The translations under genes were made by a program, and so were the position numbers. A stretch of 7,603 nt of DNA from Candidatus Saccharimonadota bacterium (GTDB taxonomy: Bacteria > Patescibacteriota > Saccharimonadia > Saccharimonadales > Saccharimonadaceae): NCBI GenBank assembly GCA_905371595.1, contig CAJPLU010000033.1:1-7603 (forward strand), given 5' to 3'. Below, piece by piece: positions 1-6,602 of this stretch. The first letter of the stretch is position 1. Each line of letters starts with the position of its first letter. The notes under the pieces are model-generated. The model was not told where the DNA came from and made no database searches. It saw only the letters and a list, made by a program, of their open reading frames with translations.

Positions 1-452
1 TCATCTTTGTCTTCTTCCCAGAAAATATTAATGCTGGGACCACCACAAGCAAGATGAAGCTTATCAACACCTTCAATGCCAATTGGCAAAAAAGGATATC
101 TTTCGCGCTCAGTTTTTCCTACTTTGCTTATGCCTTGTTCTTCTACTTTTATTTTTGGTCGATTTTCATCACTCTCGTTAGACACACAGCGAACCACTAA
201 CCAATCACCAGGTACCATGCCGCCATATCTGTTTTTAATACCCCAAACAGCGCCATCCGGACCAACAAACACACCAACCAAAAAATTATAATCGGCTCCC
301 TCAAGATACTTGTATACGGCATCGCACTGTTTAATAATAAGTTCTAGTTGTTGTTTGTTCTGCCTTAGCTGCTCTATACGCTCTTGCCTAGACAAAGGTC
401 TAGCCTCTTCAAGTTTAGGGTTGCTATTTTCTGGTGACATACTCCGTACCAT
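1..452 (-). CDS. Hypothetical protein, 5' part only (runs off left edge)
   Basis: The minus strand is open from an ATG at 452 to the window edge: about 150 codons with no stop, so the C-terminus is missing. I do not recognise the family. The first ~45 residues are charged and Gln/Arg/Lys-rich and probably helical (for example SRQERIEQLRQNKQQLE). A more hydrophobic, glycine-rich part follows (NFLVGVFVGPDGAVWGIKN, then GGMVPGDWLVVRC), suggesting a small beta-rich globular domain. No signal peptide or membrane segment is visible. I chose 452 over the in-frame ATG at 440 because AAGGCGG lies five bases before 452, while the purine run before 440 is too close to that start. A strong promoter lies upstream. 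Half of the ten arginine codons are AGA or AGG and the DNA is AT-rich, unlike polA, rpoD and dnaG, so it may be an accessory or acquired gene. The small plus-strand frame opposite it looks like a shadow. Confidence 0.7.
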   Translation of the reverse strand, partial: MVRSMSPENSNPKLEEARPLSRQERIEQLRQNKQQLELIIKQCDAVYKYLEGADYNFLVGVFVGPDGAVWGIKNRYGGMVPGDWLVVRCVSNESDENRPKIKVEEQGISKVGKTERERYPFLPIGIEGVDKLHLACGGPSINIFWEEDKD

Positions 453-457
453 AACAT

Positions 458-464
458 CCGCCTT
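458..464 (-). promoter_or_regulatory. Shine-Dalgarno site of the left-edge gene
   Basis: AAGGCGG on the minus strand ends five bases before the ATG at 452. This decides the start in favour of 452 rather than 440. It also shows that this gene is translated from a leader, unlike polA, dnaG and their divergent neighbours. Confidence 0.6.
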
Positions 465-489
465 TTTTGCTTAAGCTAACTGTATCTTG

Positions 490-518
490 ATTATACCACA
501 GTTGTAGTTATTTGTCCA
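490..518 (-). promoter_or_regulatory. Sigma70-type promoter for the left-edge gene
   Basis: Reading the minus strand, TGGACA (518 to 513) is followed by a 17-base spacer and a perfect TATAAT (495 to 490). A TG dinucleotide one base before the -10 makes it an extended -10 as well. The predicted transcription start is near 483, which gives a leader of about 31 bases before the ATG at 452. This is the best promoter in the window. It sits between the end of polA (563) and the next gene, so the left gene need not depend on polA read-through. I see no convincing terminator after polA. Confidence 0.75.
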
Positions 519-562
519 TATTTGTACGGGTTTTCGCTAATTTTCAGCAAATTTTAAGTTTT

Positions 563-3211
563 TTACACTTCGCCCCAATTATTGCCGATTTTAACGTCGA
601 CTTTGAGCTTAATACCGAGCTGCGGGTAGATATTTTCCATAGTCTCTACCAGCATTTTGCTGACTATTTCGGCGTTTTGGCGCGGACATTCAACCATGAT
701 ACTGTCATGGATTTGCAAAATTTGGTAGCCGAGCGGGGTATTTTTGTATGTAGATATAGACTTGCTGCCTGAAGAGACTTGCCTTTCCGGCAAGGCGAAT
801 TCGTTCTTTTCGAATTTGCCGGTCTCTGAAGGTAGCAAATCTGCATCTGCCGCTGGTATCAGTCGTTTCTCTACCGCCAGCATCGCTAATTTCATCAAAT
901 CCGCCTCGGTGCCTTGTATCGGCATATTAGCTGCTGCTCGCTCGGCAGCCGAACGAACAGCAAAATTATTCGACCTAACATCAGGCGTCGGCCGGCGTCG
1001 GCCAAACAATGTCTGCACAAAGCCATCTTCGTGCGCTTGACGGATTGTTCGTTCCATGAACTCTTTGATGTGCGGGCGGATACGATAATATTCGTCGATG
1101 AAATGTTGCGCTTCGCCGTAACTCATATTAGCAGCAGCCGCCAAACCATGCTGGCTCATGCCGTATAATACACCGAAATTCACCACTTTAGCGCGGCGGC
1201 GCTGCGTTGGCGTCACTTCATTAATCGGCACGTTATAAACTTCAGCTGCCGTCTTGGCGTGAATATCAACGTCGGTATTAAAATCTTCAATCATCTGTTT
1301 TTCGCCAGCCATCACCGCCGCCAGGCGCAGCTCAAATTGCGAATAATCAGCATTTACGAAGACATTGCCAGGCGCTGGCACAAAGGCATCGCGAATCTGC
1401 CGCCCCAACTCAGTACGAATCGGAATGTTCTGCAAATTCGGGTTAGTGCTCGACAGCCGCCCAGTCGCTGTCACATCTTGGTTAAAGGTTGTGTGAATAT
1501 AGCCGTTGGCGTCCGTTTGCTCCGGCAAGGCTGCCACATAGGTATTCTGCAATTTCGACAGTTCGCGAAAACGCTCGACTAACTCAATAATTGGATGTTG
1601 CCCGCGCAGCTTATCGAGTTCCTTTTGGTTGGTTGAATAACCAGTTTTGCCCTTTTTGATACCGACTGTCGGCAAGAGCAGCTTATCAAATAGCGCGCTA
1701 GCCAACTGTGCTGGGCTGGAGACATTAAATTCGTAACCGACCATATCATAAATATTTTGCTGAACCGCTGCAATCTCTTGCGCTAATGATTTATTCATTT
1801 TTTCAAGTTTGCTGGCATCGATTTTGATGCCTCGAAATTCCATTTGCGCTAAAACATTAATCAGTGGAAAATCCATCGTCTGCGCCACCTGCTGGAGGTC
1901 AGCCTGCTCAACCAATGCCGACTTTTGTTGTTCATAAACTACCCAAAGTGCTGCCATCACCAATCTTGGGTCATCCAAAGATTCTACGCCCGCCAAATCC
2001 GCTAGTGCGCGCGATTTACGCAAAGGATTTAACAAAAATGAGCCCTGCGCGGTATCGTGTTTAACAATCGGCAGTTGCTGGCAACCAGCACTGAGAAGTG
2101 CTTTGAAAAACTCCTTGGTATCGTGGCCAACTATCGAAGCTTCTGCTAAAATAGCGCTTGCTTTAGTCAGCGGCAAACAGGCGACCTTGCCTTTTTCATG
2201 GCTCAGCCAAACTGTATCACCATCCCAAATTACCAGTAATTCTGGCGCCATTACCAACATCGGTATGACTTTATCGCCGGATATTTCAACAGCCGGCGCA
2301 AGGATGTCGTTTCTAGCCACTTCTGAAGCGCCATCGCGCATGTGTTGTGGTAATTTTCGCAACAATGAGCGAAACTCCAGCTTCTCGAGCAACTCTCGCA
2401 ATTTCGCCGTGTCTAAGTCGCGTACGTCCATCGCTGCCAAATCAAGCTTCACTGGCGCATCGGTGAATAGCCGCGCCAACTCCCTGCTCATGTAGGCAGA
2501 TTCTTTACCAGCTTCTAGTTTGCGGCGCAAACTGTCTTTAATCTGCCATAAATTATCATAAACACCGTCTAGCGTTTCAAATTGTTGTAGTAATTTGACG
2601 GCTGTCTTTTCGCCGACCCCCGGCACCCCAGGGATATTATCCGACGAATCGCCTTTCAAGCTTTTCAAGTCGAGAAATTGGCCAATCCGAATACCGTAGC
2701 GCTTTTCAAACGCTGGAATATCAAATTTATCAATGTTAGTCAGGCCTTTTTTGAGCGCATAAAGATATGTATTTTGGTCGAGAATTTGCAGCGCGTCCAA
2801 GTCGCTAGTAATCAAATATGTTTCGATGTCGCCGTGCTGTTCAGCCTGCTTGTCTAGCGTTGCCATGATATCGTCGGCTTCATAATCGTCGAACTCGTAC
2901 AGCGGCCAACTAAAGGCTGCCAACAGTTCGTGCAAAATCGGAATCTGCGCGTAAAAATCTGGCGGCGCTGGCTTGCGCCCGGCCTTGTAATCAGGATAAA
3001 TCGCCAACCGCCGGCGAATATTCGTTCCTCGCTTATCCCACGCTACGCAAACATAATCAGGCTCAAGCTGCTTAATTAATTCTAAGCTCAGCGCTGCAAA
3101 ACCATACACGCCGCCTGTCGGTGTCCCGTCTGCGGTCGACAACCCAGGCATAGCATAATAACCGCGATAGAATACGCTTTTACCGTCGATAATCACCAAG
3201 CGTTTGGCCAT
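563..3211 (-). CDS. polA: DNA polymerase I (5' nuclease plus polymerase, no proofreading)
   Basis: This 882-residue enzyme fills gaps and removes RNA primers in Okazaki-fragment maturation and excision repair. Residues 1-270 form the 5'-3' nuclease, with metal-binding acids at D9, D59, E110, D112/D113, D136/D138 and the GDSSDN block near 186-191, followed by a helix-hairpin-helix (IPGVPGVGEKTA). Residues ~300-430 align with the 3'-5' exonuclease domain but lack its D-x-E and other acidic motifs, so proofreading is probably absent, as in Taq polymerase. The polymerase domain has motif A (DYSQFELR, D622), motif B (R671, K675, F679, Y683) and motif C (HDS, D836). Two oddities: motif C has Ser837 where Glu is usual, and about 37 extra residues separate helix Q (ADLMKLAM) from motif C, coinciding with an inverted repeat at 759-841. 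The start at 3211 follows a TATAAT with no room for a leader. It is divergent from the kinase gene. Confidence 0.97.
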   Translation of the reverse strand: MAKRLVIIDGKSVFYRGYYAMPGLSTADGTPTGGVYGFAALSLELIKQLEPDYVCVAWDKRGTNIRRRLAIYPDYKAGRKPAPPDFYAQIPILHELLAAFSWPLYEFDDYEADDIMATLDKQAEQHGDIETYLITSDLDALQILDQNTYLYALKKGLTNIDKFDIPAFEKRYGIRIGQFLDLKSLKGDSSDNIPGVPGVGEKTAVKLLQQFETLDGVYDNLWQIKDSLRRKLEAGKESAYMSRELARLFTDAPVKLDLAAMDVRDLDTAKLRELLEKLEFRSLLRKLPQHMRDGASEVARNDILAPAVEISGDKVIPMLVMAPELLVIWDGDTVWLSHEKGKVACLPLTKASAILAEASIVGHDTKEFFKALLSAGCQQLPIVKHDTAQGSFLLNPLRKSRALADLAGVESLDDPRLVMAALWVVYEQQKSALVEQADLQQVAQTMDFPLINVLAQMEFRGIKIDASKLEKMNKSLAQEIAAVQQNIYDMVGYEFNVSSPAQLASALFDKLLLPTVGIKKGKTGYSTNQKELDKLRGQHPIIELVERFRELSKLQNTYVAALPEQTDANGYIHTTFNQDVTATGRLSSTNPNLQNIPIRTELGRQIRDAFVPAPGNVFVNADYSQFELRLAAVMAGEKQMIEDFNTDVDIHAKTAAEVYNVPINEVTPTQRRRAKVVNFGVLYGMSQHGLAAAANMSYGEAQHFIDEYYRIRPHIKEFMERTIRQAHEDGFVQTLFGRRRPTPDVRSNNFAVRSAAERAAANMPIQGTEADLMKLAMLAVEKRLIPAADADLLPSETGKFEKNEFALPERQVSSGSKSISTYKNTPLGYQILQIHDSIMVECPRQNAEIVSKMLVETMENIYPQLGIKLKVDVKIGNNWGEV
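759..841 (-). repeat. Palindromic insertion inside polA, foldable as a three-way junction
   Basis: Two 20-base arms (759-778 and 822-841) are inverted copies with 16 of 20 matches and one further G-T pair. Between them lie two more inverted repeats. TTGCC (779-783) and GGCAA (789-793) flank a five-base loop. GGCGAATTCG (794-803) and CGAATTTGCC (811-820) pair at nine of ten positions around a seven-base loop. Only one junction base, at 821, is left over, so the whole 83 bases can fold into a stem with two side hairpins. A weaker extension of the outer stem continues for about nine bases on each side. The element lies in frame and encodes roughly residues 791-818, a hydrophilic Ser/Glu/Lys-rich stretch absent from E. 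coli and Taq Pol I. It resembles in kind the in-frame palindromic elements of Rickettsia. Its mobility is inference, and no second copy is in this window. Confidence 0.6.
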
Positions 3212-3217
3212 ATTTAT

Positions 3218-3223
3218 ATTATA
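3218..3223 (-). promoter_or_regulatory. -10 element of polA (leaderless geometry)
   Basis: A perfect TATAAT on the minus strand ends six bases before the polA ATG, so the usual start distance puts +1 on the A of the ATG. No Shine-Dalgarno sequence precedes the ATG; the bases between are ATAAAT. A good -35 is not seen at 16-18 bases. TTGTAA occurs, but 20 bases upstream. Confidence 0.6.
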
Positions 3224-3270
3224 CGCTATCTAAGGGCCGTTACTTACAAGCGAATATAGCCATAATCATG

Positions 3271-3276
3271 TATACT
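3271..3276 (+). promoter_or_regulatory. -10 element of the P-loop kinase gene (leaderless geometry)
   Basis: TATACT is followed by six bases (AAGGTT) and then the ATG at 3283, mirroring the polA promoter on the other strand. The AAGG is only two bases from the ATG, too close to serve as a Shine-Dalgarno site. No clear -35 hexamer is visible. The 71 bases between polA and this gene therefore hold two back-to-back promoters. Confidence 0.5.
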
Positions 3277-3282
3277 AAGGTT

Positions 3283-3864
3283 ATGACATCACAAGAAAAA
3301 CCAGCCAAGATTTTGGCATTCGTCGGATTGCCTGGCGCCGGTAAAACCGAAGCAACCAATTTCGTAGCCGCCAAAGGTTTTCCCAAAATCTACGGCGGCG
3401 GCATTTTGTACGACGAAATGCGCGCCCGAGGCGTTGAAATCACGCCCGAATCGCAAGCCGAATTTCGCAAACAGTGGCGCGAACGCGACGGCAAAGACGT
3501 TATCGTCCGCCGTGCCGCCGAGCAATTGCACCGCTTGATTGATGCTGGCCAGCATCGTTTATTGTTCGACGGGCTCTATTCTTGGACAGAGTACAAGTTC
3601 CTCAAACACGAGTTTCCTGGCGAGCTCATCGTTGCTGCCATTGTCGCACCAAAACATTTGCGCCACCGCCGTCTCGCAACTCGCCCCGAGCGGCCATTCA
3701 CTGCCGAACAAGCTAACCAGCGCGACTGGTCAGAGATCGAAGATATCGAAAAAGGCGGACCAATAGCTATCGCTGATTATTATTTAATTAACGACAGCGA
3801 TATTACTGCGCTATACGCCAAGATTAATTCGCTGCTCAGTACAACTGGTTTTGTTAACTTATAA
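3283..3864 (+). CDS. P-loop nucleotide kinase, UPF0200 / CoaE-like
   Basis: This 193-residue soluble protein has a Walker A loop GLPGAGKT at residues 15-22, a Walker B-like strand ending in FDG (D96), an Arg-rich lid around 127-137 (HLRHRRLATRPER), and an NQRD motif at 145-148 followed by IADYYLIND near 163-171. That order fits the AAA-type nucleotide and dephospho-CoA kinases. The spacing, the GD-like EMRARG segment after the P-loop and the RDWSEIE block resemble the archaeal UPF0200 group, as recalled without a search. The substrate is unknown; an ATP-dependent phosphotransfer to a small molecule is the likely reaction. I prefer the start at 3283 (MTSQEK) to the in-frame ATG at 3268, because a transcript from TATACT at 3271-3276 would begin at 3283 and would not contain the earlier ATG. 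It is divergent from polA and convergent with rpoD, 15 bases apart. Confidence 0.85.
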   Translation: MTSQEKPAKILAFVGLPGAGKTEATNFVAAKGFPKIYGGGILYDEMRARGVEITPESQAEFRKQWRERDGKDVIVRRAAEQLHRLIDAGQHRLLFDGLYSWTEYKFLKHEFPGELIVAAIVAPKHLRHRRLATRPERPFTAEQANQRDWSEIEDIEKGGPIAIADYYLINDSDITALYAKINSLLSTTGFVNL

Positions 3865-3881
3865 CACCTAAAACCAAAGTT
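3843..3881. terminator. Weak bulged hairpin between the convergent kinase and rpoD ends
   Basis: GGTTTT (3847-3852) pairs with AAAACC (3870-3875). AACT (3843-3846) pairs with AGTT (3878-3881) across a two-base bulge, and GTTA/TAAC can pair inside. It covers both stop codons and could slow transcription from either side. The stem is AT-rich and no T-run follows on either strand, so it is not a convincing intrinsic terminator. Confidence 0.3.
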
Positions 3882-4857
3882 ATTGCAGATAAGTATAAAG
3901 TTTTTTAGCGTCTTTATGCTTGCGTAATTTTGCTAGCGCTTTAGCTTCAATCTGGCGAATTCGCTCGCGCGTCACTGCAAATTCTTGGCCGACCTCTTCG
4001 AGCGTGTGGCTCTTACCGCTATCTAATCCAAAGCGCATCCGGACGATCTTTTGTTCGCGATCGCTCAACGTACCTAGCAAATCTTTAACTTGTTCCTTTA
4101 ACAGCTGATTTGAGGCCGATTCCTCTGGACTAATTGTACCTTCATCCTCAATGAAATCTCCCAGCACCGACTCGCCTTCATCATCGCCGTCGCGGCCGAC
4201 ACCAGCATCCAAGCTCGAAATGTCCTGCTTGATTTTCATGACATATTCGACTTTTTCTGGTTCCATCTCTAGCTCTTTAGCTAGCTCTTCAATCGTTGGC
4301 TCGCGATTCAGCTCCTGCGTCATGCGCCGCTGCGTGCGCAGCAATTTATTGATGGTTTCCACCATATGAACTGGAATACGAATCGTTCGCGCCTGATCAG
4401 CAATCGCCCGGGTAATCGCCTGGCGAATCCACCAGGTGGCATAAGTACTGAATTTAAACCCCTTGTCTGGATCAAACTTCTCGACCGCGCGCAACAAACC
4501 AGTATGCCCTTCTTGAATCAAATCCAAGAAGTCTAAACCGCGGCCCGAATACCGCTTAGCGATCGACACCACCAGACGCATATTTGCTTCGGCCATTTTA
4601 TCTTTGGCTTTTTTGTCACCTTCTTTGACCCGTTTTGCTAATTCTAATTCTTCTTCGGCGCTCAGCAGCGGGATTTTGCCAATCTCGCGCAAATGCAGCC
4701 GCACTGAGTCGTCCGAAATATCATCGAAATATTGATTAGCATTGAGTACATCTTCAGGAGTATCTTCGTCCATCAAATCGTTGATATCAGGCTCATTGAT
4801 GTCTTGATCTTGTATATTGTCGTCAGATGGCTTCTGCGCTTGGTCGTCGTTTGTCAC
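3880..4857 (-). CDS. rpoD: Primary RNA polymerase sigma factor (RpoD/SigA)
   Basis: This 325-residue housekeeping sigma factor directs core RNA polymerase to -10/-35 promoters. An acidic, Asp/Asn-rich tail of ~48 residues replaces region 1.1. Region 1.2 begins near 50 (SVRLHLREIGKIPLL). Region 2 covers ~90-155, with RLVVSIAKRY, DLIQEG and the melting/-10 recognition helix YATWWIRQAITRAI. Region 3 follows from RTIRIPVHM. Region 4 (~255-315) ends with the -35 helix-turn-helix VTRERIRQIEAKAL. Residue 118 is His where the motif usually reads IQEGN. The GTG start is supported by AAGGAG seven bases upstream. The first 35 bases overlap the end of dnaG in another frame, so the two genes are cotranscribed and probably coupled in translation, the dnaG-rpoD part of the classical rpsU-dnaG-rpoD operon without rpsU. 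The near-consensus promoters in this window suit this sigma factor. Confidence 0.97.
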   Translation of the reverse strand: MTNDDQAQKPSDDNIQDQDINEPDINDLMDEDTPEDVLNANQYFDDISDDSVRLHLREIGKIPLLSAEEELELAKRVKEGDKKAKDKMAEANMRLVVSIAKRYSGRGLDFLDLIQEGHTGLLRAVEKFDPDKGFKFSTYATWWIRQAITRAIADQARTIRIPVHMVETINKLLRTQRRMTQELNREPTIEELAKELEMEPEKVEYVMKIKQDISSLDAGVGRDGDDEGESVLGDFIEDEGTISPEESASNQLLKEQVKDLLGTLSDREQKIVRMRFGLDSGKSHTLEEVGQEFAVTRERIRQIEAKALAKLRKHKDAKKLYTYLQ

Positions 4858-6583
4858 GAGCTTTCTCCTTGATTATGTTATTGAGTGCCGCGCGCAACTC
4901 TCTAGCCGCTGCCTCATCGCCAGCAGCTTCAGCGTCGCGTAACTTAGCTAATAATTCCTGTTGAGTTTGTTTGTTATGTTTATCCTCTTTATCCCGCAGC
5001 AGTTGGCACATCGCGACATAGCGATCGCCGCTATCCCATGCTGCATAACGCTCCTCAGCGCGCAATGATACCATTTTTACATAAATATCAGCTTTTTGCA
5101 ACTTTTTAGGGCGATTTTGCGGATCGTCTTCTTCGAGGAGTACCGTCGCTAATAACTCTCGCTCAGCGCTGCTCCACTGCTGGCGGCCAGCGCGGCGCAA
5201 TTCTTCCAAGCATCTAGCATCATAAAGCGCCAAAGCCAAAATATCATCCTCTAGCACCGCCTGCTCGTTCTTAATAATCGATGTATTTGCAACAACAGGT
5301 TTAAAAGTTCGTTTCTTGACTGGCTCACCAGCTAATTTTTGGCGTATCGCCTCCTCGCTGGTATGGGACATAGTGGCTACCCGCTTGATATAATATTCGC
5401 GCTCGACTGGATCAGCTAGCCCGCGCACTATTCGCAGCGCTGCCGTAGTAAAAGTTCGCCGGCCGACCGCTGTATTCAAATCACAGCGCTCGGCATGCTG
5501 GCGCAGCACCCATTCGACAGCTGGCTCGTTACGAGCTATCGCTTCGCGCCACGCCTGAACACTCGATTTGATCAATTCATCTGGATCTTTAGCACCATCT
5601 GGCAGCGAAATAATTGTTAGCTCGACACCCTCATGCGAGGCCAGCTCAATTGCCCGCTCGGTCGCTGCCACACCCGCTTTATCGCTATCATAACAGAGGC
5701 GAACATCGCTGGTCAGCCGTTTGACCGCTTTGAGATGATTTTCAGTCATCGACGTGCCAGCAGTCGCTACTGTTTGCGCTACGCCCGCTTGGTGGCTGCT
5801 AACTACATCCAAGTTCCCCTCAACCATCACTACGAAGCCACTTTTACGGATCGCCTCCTTGGCTTGGCTCAACGCGAAAATATGACGACCCTTATCATAT
5901 AGTAATGTCTGCGGCGTATTCAGATATTTCGGCGCATTCGGCACATTGCCAATAATCCGCCCAGTAAAGCCAATTACTTGCCCGCCCTGATCCATCAACG
6001 GAATCATCATTCGACCGCGAAACAAATCTTTGCCATAGCGGTTTAATAGCCCCGCGTCGTTGATCTCTCGCTTAGTAAAACCTCTTTTTTCGAGCGCCGC
6101 CAGCAACGCCGTACCGCTATCTGGCGCATAACCAATCTGAAAATTTTGAACAGTTTGTCGCGACAATCCTCGCTGCTTAAAAACATATTCAATCGCCTGC
6201 TGGCTACGCAATAAACTCTGTTGGAAATATCGTGCTGCTAGCTCGTTGGCTGCCAACAGCCGCTTTTTGTAGGCGCTGCGCTTCTTGGCACCAGCCGATT
6301 GATATTCGCTAAGGTCAACCCCAGCTTTGCGCGCCAAAAATTCCATCGCCTGGCGAAAATCCATCCCCTCGGCCTCCATTACAAAAGCGAAGACATCGCC
6401 GCCTTTGTTGCTCGAGAAATCATGCCAAATATTTTTTTCAGGACTTACGAAAAAGCTAGGCGTTTTCTCGCCAGTAAACGGACTTAACCCCTTATAGCTG
6501 CGCCCTGCCCGCTTTAGCTCAACATATTCGCCAATCACATCTTCGATATTGAGCCGCGAGCGAATTTCCTCCTTGGCATCCAT
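4823..6583 (-). CDS. dnaG: DNA primase DnaG lacking zinc ligands
   Basis: This 586-residue primase synthesises RNA primers at the replication fork. The N-terminal domain (1-95) keeps the fold signature of the CHC2 zinc ribbon (EKTPSFFVSPEK, KGGDVFAFVMEAEG), but all four metal ligands are replaced: Ser34, Thr37, Asp55 and Ser58 stand where Cys, His, Cys and Cys are expected. The catalytic core (~105-370) is intact, with IGYAP, a Toprim domain with E255 and D259 (EGNLD), D299 and D301 (YDSDKAG), and DGAKDPDELI. The C-terminal ~145 residues are helical and charged, in the position of the helicase-binding domain. Its length is near the usual ~600. The ATG at 6583 follows an extended -10 (TGATATACT) by seven bases with no Shine-Dalgarno site, so it is probably leaderless or nearly so. 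The gene ends in TGA inside rpoD and is divergent from the membrane-protein gene. Confidence 0.97.
   Translation of the reverse strand: MDAKEEIRSRLNIEDVIGEYVELKRAGRSYKGLSPFTGEKTPSFFVSPEKNIWHDFSSNKGGDVFAFVMEAEGMDFRQAMEFLARKAGVDLSEYQSAGAKKRSAYKKRLLAANELAARYFQQSLLRSQQAIEYVFKQRGLSRQTVQNFQIGYAPDSGTALLAALEKRGFTKREINDAGLLNRYGKDLFRGRMMIPLMDQGGQVIGFTGRIIGNVPNAPKYLNTPQTLLYDKGRHIFALSQAKEAIRKSGFVVMVEGNLDVVSSHQAGVAQTVATAGTSMTENHLKAVKRLTSDVRLCYDSDKAGVAATERAIELASHEGVELTIISLPDGAKDPDELIKSSVQAWREAIARNEPAVEWVLRQHAERCDLNTAVGRRTFTTAALRIVRGLADPVEREYYIKRVATMSHTSEEAIRQKLAGEPVKKRTFKPVVANTSIIKNEQAVLEDDILALALYDARCLEELRRAGRQQWSSAERELLATVLLEEDDPQNRPKKLQKADIYVKMVSLRAEERYAAWDSGDRYVAMCQLLRDKEDKHNKQTQQELLAKLRDAEAAGDEAAARELRAALNNIIKEKARDKRRPSAEAI
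4865..4870 (-). promoter_or_regulatory. Shine-Dalgarno site of rpoD, inside dnaG
   Basis: AAGGAG on the minus strand lies seven bases before the rpoD GTG at 4857 and is embedded in the last codons of dnaG. It fixes the non-ATG start of rpoD. It also shows that ribosomes of this organism use the canonical anti-Shine-Dalgarno interaction for an internal operon gene. Confidence 0.8.
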
Positions 6584-6590
6584 ACATTTT

Positions 6591-6599
6591 AGTATATCA
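6591..6599 (-). promoter_or_regulatory. Extended -10 promoter of dnaG-rpoD
   Basis: TGATATACT on the minus strand is an extended -10 (TG, one base, TATACT) that ends seven bases before the dnaG ATG. No good -35 is seen at 17-18 bases, which fits an extended -10 promoter. Transcription would begin at or next to the start codon. It shares the 54-base gap with the promoter of the divergent gene. Confidence 0.55.
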
Positions 6600-6602
6600 C
6601 TC

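Noticed and set aside
76..291. Plus-strand frame of 71 codons opposite the left-edge gene
   Set aside because: The minus strand is open over the whole stretch with a promoter and Shine-Dalgarno site; the plus frame has neither and has a low-complexity composition.
536..562. Possible terminator hairpin after polA
   Set aside because: Only TTT/AAA plus GCT/AGC pairing around a bulge is possible and no T-run follows, so it is too weak to call.
975..994. Tandem copy of GGCGTCGGCC within polA
   Set aside because: It falls in the conserved FGRRRPTPD block, is ten bases long and so not a codon multiple, and is explained by Arg/Pro codon choice.
512..2495. Several plus-strand frames of 60-130 codons across polA
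   Set aside because: They lie wholly or mostly opposite conserved polA codons, have no recognisable domains or start signals, and are expected shadows.
3268..3282. Upstream in-frame ATG giving a kinase beginning MYTKV
   Set aside because: It overlaps the putative -10 and lacks a Shine-Dalgarno site; the P-loop protein needs no extra residues at its N-terminus.
3950..3970. GGCGAATTCG-like sequence in rpoD resembling one arm of the polA palindrome
   Set aside because: It encodes the conserved RERIRQIE helix and has no inverted partner, so it is not a second copy of the element.
5633..5902. Plus-strand 89-codon frame opposite the dnaG Toprim region
   Set aside because: The opposite strand encodes catalytic Toprim residues; there is no promoter or ribosome site for the plus frame.
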